From the NCBI GenBank assembly GCA_029582165.1, contig CM055890.1:5765787-5829786 (forward strand): DNA of 64,000 bases, written 5' to 3'. The stretch is from Portulaca oleracea. Taxonomy: Eukaryota > Streptophyta > Magnoliopsida > Caryophyllales > Portulacaceae. This document shows, one piece after another, positions 57,169-64,000 of this stretch. The notes beneath the pieces are model-generated. The model was not told where the DNA came from. It was given only the letters and a program-made list of their open reading frames with translations, and ran no database searches. The position numbers and the translations under genes are program-made. Each line of letters begins with the position of its first letter. Position 1 is the stretch's first letter.

Positions 57169-58512
57169 TGTTCGGTTGCGTATTTTTGGGCTTTTCTAAA
57201 GTAAGGGTTGTCGAATCCACAGGGATGAGTGTTAGGCTTGACAAGGAAATTGGTTTGTGTAAGGGGTTTTCTCAGTGCCGAAAGCGGTAAATTATGTAAA
57301 TAAAGCTATTAAACTAATCTAGACATGATAATAATCAATGAAGCAATAAAAGATGACAACAATTAAAAAGCAAGAAATAAGAAAGCAATAAAACTACAAC
57401 TAGTAATGAAATTGGGAACAAGAGATTATACCTCCAAGCACTAAATCTTCATTTGAATCTTCAACTTCCAATTGATTTTCCCCCGAACAAACAAGAAAAT
57501 TTTGAATTAGATTAATAAGGATCCTCAAATCCTCACTTGAAGTAGAATTTATTACCCTTAATCATCCTCCTCACTAAAAGTTGGATTGGGTGTGATTAGA
57601 ACTAGAAAGCATTGAAATCAAACAACCATGGAAACCAATGAGAGGGAGAGAGAGAAAGCTTTGTAAAACACTTCAATGGAGAATGCTTGAAAGAGATTGA
57701 CTAAATATTGCAAGAGAAATGAAGAAAACTTGAAGAACAAATGAAGGATTAAAGCAAGATAAAGAAAGCAATTAAATCTAATTCTACTCTAATCCTACTC
57801 CTAAAACTAGCTAAGACTAAGTTGATATGAGTGCTGAATTACATGGGGTATTTATAGAAGGAAGAAAACACAAGCCAAACCCTAGAATTAATCGCACAGC
57901 ACGGGCGTCATTTCCGCAGATTTCCAGCAGGTCGCGGGCGCGACTGGAGTCGTCGCGGGCGCGACGCTTCACTGCCAGCCTCCATCCGTTGCTTGTTCAT
58001 CAGCCGTCACGGGCATTACAATACTTGTCGCGGGCGCGAAAACTGTCTGTTGCGGGTGCGACACAAATGCTCGCGGACGCTACTCTCTTCTGTCCGCACG
58101 CCTCTTCTTCTCTCCATGGCTGGTCGCGGGCGGGATACCATGTGTAGCGGCCGTAACGCCCGGCTGTCTCCTTCCTTGGCCGATGTCTTGATGCGGCAGC
58201 AGCTTGTAGCGAGTGCAACCGGACGTGACTCGAGCGCGACTCCGTTCTGGCCTTCTTGCCCTATTTTGTGCCAAAAATTGACATGGAGTTTCCGGGTCGG
58301 TATCACCTTGGTTCTCTGCTTGGGTTGACTCGGGTCGGCTCGGGAAATCACTCGGGATTCCCTGAAAGCCTCAATTAAGCCTAATTTCCTTCTAACTCTT
58401 TATGTTCCTACCATACCACAAAATCATGATATCTAATATATAATACCAGGGTTAGAACAAGCAAAAATACACTATAAAATATATAAAATTCAGCTCGGAA
58501 TGAGACCGAACA
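57169..58512 (-). repeat. 5' LTR of the LARD-like element
   Basis: A 1344-bp copy. Minus-strand TATA box at 57849-57857; CG-rich quasi-palindromes at about 57895-58250, including two adjacent full copies of GTCGCGGGCGCGAC near 57932-57965. Confidence 0.85.
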
Positions 58513-58517
58513 GTGAG

Positions 58518-60405
58518 GTCGTCGTGAAGGACACGCTTGTCAACTTGCCATGGTCTCCCCAAGATTATGTGACAAACACTCATCACAAAGCACGGTGTCA
58601 ACATATTCAAACCCAATGGATAATGAGACGTGGGATTGTCGGGTTACCTTGAGTCTGTCGCAATCACCTACCCATCAAAGGGTGTAGAGTCGAGGGTGTA
58701 GAGTCGTCGGGAGACCGAGCTTCTCGATCATGGAGGTGGACGCGACATTGGCACAACTATCGCTGTCGATGATGAGATTACACTCTTTATCGTCAATGGT
58801 GCACCGGGAGTGGAAGAGCATCTCTCGTTGGCTCTTGTCAAGAGGGGTTTCATGGGCATGCGAGGACCTCCTCAAGACAAGAAACTCGTCAACAACAGAT
58901 GGGAGATAAACCACCTCATCACTAGATTCTTCGCTTTGGGGAGCGACTTCTTCAATGGCGAGCTTGACATCCTCATCAATCACCTCAACCTCTTGTAAGG
59001 GCAAGGTCCTCTTAGTGGGGAAATCGGCTTGTAAATGGCCATATCCTTGGCATCGATATCATTTCTTGCCCTCGAACCTTGGGGAAGTTCTTGAGGCGAT
59101 GGGAGGATGATGCCTTTTTGTGTGTCAGTTTTGGAGGGAGGGGTAGACTTCGGGGTTGCATTGGGTTTAAGAGGAATCAGACATGATGGCATAAGCGGGG
59201 GAGAAAGAGGGTAACGATCATGAGCCTTGGAGGTGGTCCTCACATTCCTCCTTCGTTCAACCTTGAGGGCCAAGTTGTAGAGTTCATTCAAGGAGTGGTA
59301 GGGTTGGATGTCGATTCTTTCGGCAATAGCAGGGTCCAACCCATTCAAGAACCTCATGGTCGTTTGTTCCTTGGGTTCCTAAAGGTTTCTCTTAATGAGG
59401 AGCTGCTCAAACTCCTGGATGTACTCGCTCACACTCGTCTTCCCTTGTGTAAGGGCGAAGAGTCTCCTCATGACGTCCTACTTATAAGTGCTCAACAAAA
59501 ATCGTCAATTCATCAATTATTTTAACCTCACCCATGAAGTGATTTTCGCTCGACCCTCCTTAACCCATTGTGCCTTCACATTCTCAAACCAAAGCAATAT
59601 AGTTTTGGTGAGCTTCCGACTGGCGAGTTTAAACGCCTTTCCGTCGCTATATTCCTTGCTGTCGAAGATCCTATCCATGATTTGGACCCACTCAAGATAG
59701 TACATCGGGTCACTAGAGCCATTGAACTTGGGAATTTCAATCTTGACATCATGGAATTCTTCCTGTGGGGGTCTTTAGCCTATCTCCCATCGACGATAAT
59801 GCTAAGAGGAGCCTCTATCGTCGTCACTTGATTCAAAGGTGGGGGAGAGGACGGATAGGGCTTGGGGTTGATCTTCTACACTCCCCACGAGGTCAAGCTT
59901 TGAGGTGTGCGGCGATGTTGTTTGCTTGAGTCATGAGGGTCTCAAGATTTTGTTCGATAGAAGAGATGTGACTTTCCATGACTAGGCCTTGAGACCTTTG
60001 GTGGTGGCTCGACTCCTCTTAATTTGGATTAGCTTCATCTATCTCAAGAAGGGGGGGGAAATGGAATGGTATGTGTTTGGGTAATTTTGTGGAGCTTGGG
60101 GTTTTGTTGTAGCTAGTTTGTGTTTGGGCTCAGGTTCTTTGTGTTTTCAACAGCTATTTGTCTCAAGAACAACAACACCCTACTTCAACAAACACAACAC
60201 CAACAATAATCCCAACAACGACCACAACAATGGCAACAACTCCAACAACAACAAACACAACACTACAACAACAAAAGCTATAACTACAATACACTTGTAG
60301 AATTTACAGGGGATAGGGGTTCCTAAATTCTAGCTACAACAACAATCAAGAAATGGAAACCCTAACTATAAATTAGAAGAGAAACTCAAGCAAGCCCTAA
60401 CCTTT
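58518..60405 (-). pseudogene. gag: gag and protease of the outermost Ty3/gypsy element
   Basis: Minus-strand pieces: gag core at 59705-59517 (YLEWVQIMDRIFDSKEYSDG, LWFENVKAQWVKEGRAKITS), gag C-terminus at 59357-58980 (MRFLNGLDPAIAERIDIQPY, LNELYNLALKVERRR), a decayed zinc knuckle (CQGYGHLQADFPTKR in the adjacent frame), and aspartic protease at 59004-58675 (CNLIIDSDSCANVASTSMIE), ending at HIILGRPWQVDKRVLHDDL, where the LARD-like element interrupts. Stops and frame changes throughout. Typical Ty3/gypsy domain order; I cannot fix the clade. An AAC-rich leader at 60168-60290 precedes gag. Confidence 0.8.
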
Positions 60406-60417
60406 GCTCTGATACCA
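60406..60417 (-). promoter_or_regulatory. Primer-binding site of the outermost gypsy element
   Basis: The + strand reads GCTCTGATACCA, the reverse complement of TGGTATCAGAGC, complementary to the 3' end of initiator tRNA-Met. It lies immediately left of the LTR and fixes the minus orientation. Confidence 0.8.
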
Positions 60418-61403
60418 GAAAAAGGATATCAAGGGATTTGGTCATGCTTGAGTTGAAAAGATGGAGGATAAAGAATTTGAACCCGAAAAACAACCCTGAA
60501 CCCGATATGAACTTGGGATAAAGGGAATCCACCACCCAGAACTATAACCCACCAAGATCTTGCTAAAGGCTATACCACCACAAACTCCATAAAGGGAAGA
60601 CTTGCAACGCCACCATTAAGAAAATGGATAAAGTAAACAAGATTTAAGAGAGGGAGAAGAAAGCCAAGGCTTTAGAAATTTCATTCATCAATGTCTAAGT
60701 CTCTCTTCTCTCCCAATGCCAAGTATATATGGGTAATGAGTTGGAAGAGTGGCTTGCATTGTACAATTACAAAAAAAAAAAAACCCTTAATTAAAGGGCT
60801 TTACAAAACATAAGGAGAGGGGCAAAAAGGGAAATAAACAAAATGAGGAGAACACAAAGGGGGAAAATCGGATGAAAATACCGGTTTCCCAGTCTCGTGG
60901 CAGGCGCGACGGTTGTTATCACCAGAAACTTCACGGGCACAACACAAATGTCAGCGCGTGACCTTGTTCGAGAATCTAAGCAAGAGGTGGTCCTCAGCAA
61001 GGTCGCGGTTGTAACCATAGGGAGGTCACAAGTTGACCCGAGGCAATTCTCGAACAAAAACTTCTCCCTGTCCCGGGGTCGCAGGCGCGACTGCTCGCTG
61101 GCAGTTTTTCTACCGAACTTAAAACGTGCATAACTTCTTCATCTAAACTTTGATTTAGCCCCGCAAGGTGTCAATGAAAATCACTTAACGCTTACTTTAA
61201 GCTCGCCAAATCTCAAGTCCAACGGAGCTATATACGAGGAGTTATGATGTAAAGAATGACGACATGTCTTTTCTTAGTCCAATTTCATCCCGCTTTCTTC
61301 TTTTCCCTTGGATCATCTTCCAACCCGACTATGCTTGACGTGAACGATCATCATGATCCTAGATAACCAAAAAGACCCAAAACATCCCAGGTGGTCCCTC
61401 CAT
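60418..61403 (-). repeat. 5' LTR of the outermost gypsy element (truncated at 61403)
   Basis: Homologous to 9025-about 10087. TATA-like box at about 60723-60731 (minus). Shorter CG-rich cluster at about 60895-61110 (GTCGCAGGCGCGAC and variants). It stops at CCATGG, where a GC-rich MITE-like sequence begins. Confidence 0.75.
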
Positions 61404-61560
61404 GGTAGGGATGGCAACGGGCCGGGTCGGGGACGGGGGATATATTCCCCGCGCCCGCCCCACGCCCGCCATCCCTTCCCCATCCCCGCTGCGGGTGGGG
61501 AAATTGGCCATATCCCCGTCCCGCGGGTTCCCCGCTTCCAACGGGTATCCAGTGAGGATT
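61404..61560. mobile_element. GC-rich hAT-MITE-like remnant
   Basis: Begins TAGGGATGGCAACGGGCCGG and continues with alternating CCCGCGCCCGCCCC and GCGGGTTCCCCGC blocks. This resembles a common plant hAT-type MITE end, but I cannot find its partner end or target duplication, so boundaries are uncertain. Confidence 0.4.
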
Positions 61561-61894
61561 TAAATTATCGCAACCCTTTTTTTTACCTGCTTTTACGATT
61601 ATTCCTATAATATAAACCTGTTTGTTTTTTTTTTTTTTACGGAAATCAACCTGTTTTCAATATAGTCTTGCCCATTAAAAAAAAACATACAATCTAATTT
61701 GCTTTAAGATCAGTAGATCATCCAATAATTTGTTTTAAAATTTAGATCAAATAAATAAATAATTCTTCAAGAGTAAAAAAACATAGGAGAACAAAAGGAT
61801 GCAAATTTATTTGAAAATTACAAACTTAATCTAACAACCATTAAATGGTCCTCTCACTGTCAAGTAATCAAGTAGTAATTGTGATAGAGAACGA
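61561..61894. other. AT-rich sequence, possibly internal remnant of the copia-type element
   Basis: No coding frame recognised. It adjoins the copia-type PBS at 61895, so it may be what remains of that element's internal region. Confidence 0.35.
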
Positions 61895-61909
61895 GCTCTG
61901 ATACCAATT

Positions 61910-62284
61910 TGATAGAGAACGTGAAATAAATAAAAGCTAAAGATAAGAATTCAACATCCCCATGTTGAATTCAAGAGAAGAATTCAGCATCCTCATGCTG
62001 GATTCAGGAAAAGATTAGCAACCCCGTGCATAATCAGTAAGAATTCACGTATTCAATATTCAATATCAATGTAATGTAATGTGTATCATAAAGGCAGCAA
62101 AGACCTTATTTATAAGTGTATAACTCACCTAATACTAAACCTAATAGAAATAGGAAACTAGAATAATAATTCTAAACAACTTAGAAAACTATAGTATTCC
62201 TAATGAGAATAGGAAACTATATAATAAAACCATAAATCTACTAAATATTATAATTCATAAATATATAAATATGTATATCTATCA
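61910..62284 (-). repeat. Copia-type LTR with adjacent primer-binding site
   Basis: A 375-bp repeat with perfect terminal inverted TGATAG...CTATCA. The reverse complement of the initiator tRNA-Met primer site (GCTCTGATACCA, 61895-61906) lies three bases to the left, so this would be the 5' LTR of a minus-strand element. No second LTR or pol is visible. A second TGATAGAGAACG occurs just before the PBS at 61882-61893. Confidence 0.65.
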
Positions 62285-62414
62285 TTCTTCCTGGATTGAA
62301 AGTAACTTTCCTCCGGATTGTTAGCATGAAGGTATGCAGCGAGAAAATCAACGCAACAGATTGCCCAGTTGCGAAAAATATGGCCTTTGGTTTTTGTTTA
62401 GACCCAATTCTTTG
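62285..62414. other. Short unassigned spacer
   Basis: No feature I can support. Confidence 0.3.
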
Positions 62415-64000
62415 TGTAAATACCGCCTAAATCCTTAGGCGTTAAACTCGTTTCGTGGTTTAATTTCATAAGTTTTTAATGCGTTTTGGTTATTTTTGTA
62501 GATTTTGGAGTTTTCGCCGAAAACGTAGCAAAACGGGCCTCTTTATAGCATTTTTGGTGATTTCCCGAGCCGAGCCGGACCGGAAACCGAGGCGGAGTCG
62601 ACCCGGGACCACACTCCCAACCTTTGGTGCCAATTAGTGAAGTAACTCGACCCTCGGATCGAGCGTTACATGCTTCGGAAAGAAGGAAGAAACAAAGGGA
62701 CGAAAAGAGTAGGGTAGCCCCCGCCACCCTGAGCGTAGCACCCGCTACCATAGGGGGTAGCGCCCGCCACCAGAGAGGTAGCACCCGCTACCTGTGCTCA
62801 AAGTCAGCAGGGATTGTCATCTGAGGAAGGTAGCGCCGCATCGTATGGGTCGCGCCGCGACCTCGATCCCGAGTGAGACCGTGCCACGGTCTCCTGCCGC
62901 ACTCCACGGTCTCTCGAAGCTCGAAATCGCCCGACCATTTTCGCTGGACAGAACATGACCGTGGCCACGGTCTCCTAGACCGTGACCATGGTCTCCCTAT
63001 GTCCTGCGCGTGTTTTCGGCTTGAAGTGCTGCGTTTTGCCCAATGTTTTTCACTTGTATTTATATCCCTTGTGAACGATTTCTAAGGGGGAATATAGGGT
63101 TAGACTTAGACATTATTTTCAGGTTGTAATTAGTGGTTTTTAGAAGGAGATTAGTGAGAGATTAATCTAGGGTTTTGGAGATTTGTGTTTATTATTGAAG
63201 ATTTGGGTATCCAAACAATTGAAAGATTGTTGGATCATCTTTTTATTGCTTTCCTTGGTTCATCTACAACATTTTGATAAGTATTCTCTTCCCTTAACTC
63301 TTTTATTAATTACCTTGCTAATTACTTTGCTTATTCTTAATTGCTTTGCTTGCTATTTCATTGTTCTTGCTTGTTAATGGTTGTTTGATGTTAGAAATCA
63401 TGTTTAGGGTTGAATTGGATGTTGTTAGCATAGTTAGTGTTATGATTAGTGGCTAGAAACCCTATGGGTTAGGGGGTAATTAAGGGTGTGAATGGGTGAT
63501 TAGGTTTGGGTTAGCAATTTTAGTGAGTAATTAGTTGAGAAATCAACTTCCTAATCCTATCCTTCCCTCAAGTGGGATGTATTTGGGTGCGAAAGCATCC
63601 CGAATACATCCAACGCTTGTTGGAAGGTAGGAATTAGGATAGTTAATATTCTAGTTCGCGAAAGCGAATAGAAACTAACTAGGAAATTCCGTTCCTTGAA
63701 CTCCCCCGGGTCTGTCGATGGACTTTGGGGAAGTTAATCCGGACTATCCTTGAAAGAGGAAGCCCGGTGGGTATTTTCTAACGGAGTTACCATTTGATTT
63801 CCCCTTCTCGTTACTCTCTTGTTGCAAAACCCATTTCCTTATCCCCGTTTGCATCCCGAAAAGCCTCCGAAGCCCATTTTCCATTCCTTGACCGACCTTA
63901 GCTTTATTTCCTGCGTTGTGATCCTTCAAACCAGTATCCTTACCTTAGCAATCTCATCCCGACCGTTGACCTAGATTCTTTGACCAAGGCCGCCAGCTCC
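62415..64000 (+). repeat. Probable LTR of another retrotransposon, running off the window
   Basis: Starts TGTAAATACC followed by the palindrome CGCCTAAATCCTTAGGCG (62424-62441). It contains CG-rich motif arrays at 62713-62996, then a TATA-like TATTTATATCC at 63057-63067 and a T-rich transcribed-looking region. There is no second copy in the window, so the call rests on layout alone. No coding frame is credible. Confidence 0.4.
62713..62996 (+). repeat. Two families of short quasi-palindromic repeats
   Basis: Family 1: four copies of (G/C)GTAGC(A/C/G)CCCGC(T/C)ACC at 62713-62728, 62734-62749, 62756-62771 and 62777-62792, at 21-22-bp spacing. Family 2: GACCGTGGCCACGGTCTCC at 62957-62975 and GACCGTGACCATGGTCTCC at 62978-62996, plus CCACGGTCTC copies near 62882-62915. 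Confidence 0.75.

Larger units (their letters stand above)
51889..58512 (-). mobile_element. Non-autonomous LTR retrotransposon (LARD-like) nested in the outer element
   Basis: A 6.6-kb element with LTRs at 51889-53206 and 57169-58512 (TGTTCGG...CCGAACA) and a perfect 5-bp duplication GTGAG (51884-51888, 58513-58517). The PBS next to the right LTR (minus: TGGCGCCATTGCCGTGGATG) sets the orientation and resembles the TGGCGCC primer sites of Athila-type elements. The internal region has no protease, RT or integrase, only a broken frame with a gag-like start. Lacking pol, it would need enzymes from another element. Confidence 0.85.

Noticed and set aside
60406..60417. Possible tRNA-Met gene fragments at GCTCTGATACCA sites (also 434, 1627, 61895)
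   Set aside because: Only the 12-13 bases of a primer-binding site are present, always next to an LTR; no cloverleaf.
1..64000. rRNA genes, tRNA genes, CRISPR arrays and organelle DNA insertions
   Set aside because: None of their characteristic sequences was seen on reading both strands.

Overview
This is plant nuclear DNA, most likely from a repeat-rich eudicot (species not identified). The evidence is plant Ty3/gypsy and RTE-type LINE elements, MITEs, a Mutator-type element carrying a cytokinin response factor (CRF, AP2/ERF) fragment, and plant mobile domain (PMD) coding exons. I found no intact ordinary host gene, rRNA, tRNA or CRISPR. Coordinates, splice sites and repeat counts were read by eye.

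Left part (1-9024). A minus-strand miniature LTR retrotransposon array (LTR-int-LTR-int-LTR, 221-3075) has a 360-bp inverted-repeat MITE in its first LTR. Then come a Tourist-like MITE (3552-4012), a tandem array of about 193 bp (4771-5568), a tandem array of 56 bp (5571-5750), and a Pack-MULE (5917-7499) with about 280-bp TIRs, a perfect 9-bp target duplication and a captured CRF fragment whose ERF domain is broken.

Middle and right (9025-61403) form one nested structure. (0) The outermost Ty3/gypsy element lies on the minus strand, with LTRs at 9025-about 10479 and 60418-61403 and gag/protease remnants at 58518-60405 and 51361-51888. (1a) A non-autonomous LTR element (51889-58512, duplication GTGAG) interrupts its protease. 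(1b) A Tat-like solo LTR (10485-10506 plus 49937-51360) lies in the same element. (2) An RTE-type LINE (minus strand, (TTG)n tail) lies in that solo LTR. (3) The LINE is split by a 33.8-kb Tat-lineage complex (10906-44660, duplication ACTAC) and by a separate 1.37-kb insertion (46054-47427).

The Tat complex is LTR-unit1-LTR-unit2-LTR. Unit 1 carries a damaged gag, an intact PR-RT-RH frame and a second archaeal-type RNase H plus integrase. Downstream, on the opposite strand, are two spliced genes: a two-exon gene resembling the DUF7745 extra ORFs of Tat elements, and a six-exon PMD gene with an RG-rich, acidic C-terminus. The noncoding parts of the element (LTR, leader, one antisense intron, spacers) hold dozens of copies of a motif centred on CGCGGAT that is absent from the exons. 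A series of small stem-loops precedes the polypurine tract. Unit 2 is a near copy that has lost PBS, leader and gag through a junction fusing LTR to pol. The antisense genes plus the family-specific motif arrays are the best candidate for an undescribed system, possibly an element-encoded regulatory or anti-silencing module. That function is inference.

Right edge (61404-64000). A GC-rich MITE-like remnant, a copia-type LTR with its PBS (61910-62284), and the start of another probable LTR (from about 62415) with its own short quasi-palindromic motif arrays.
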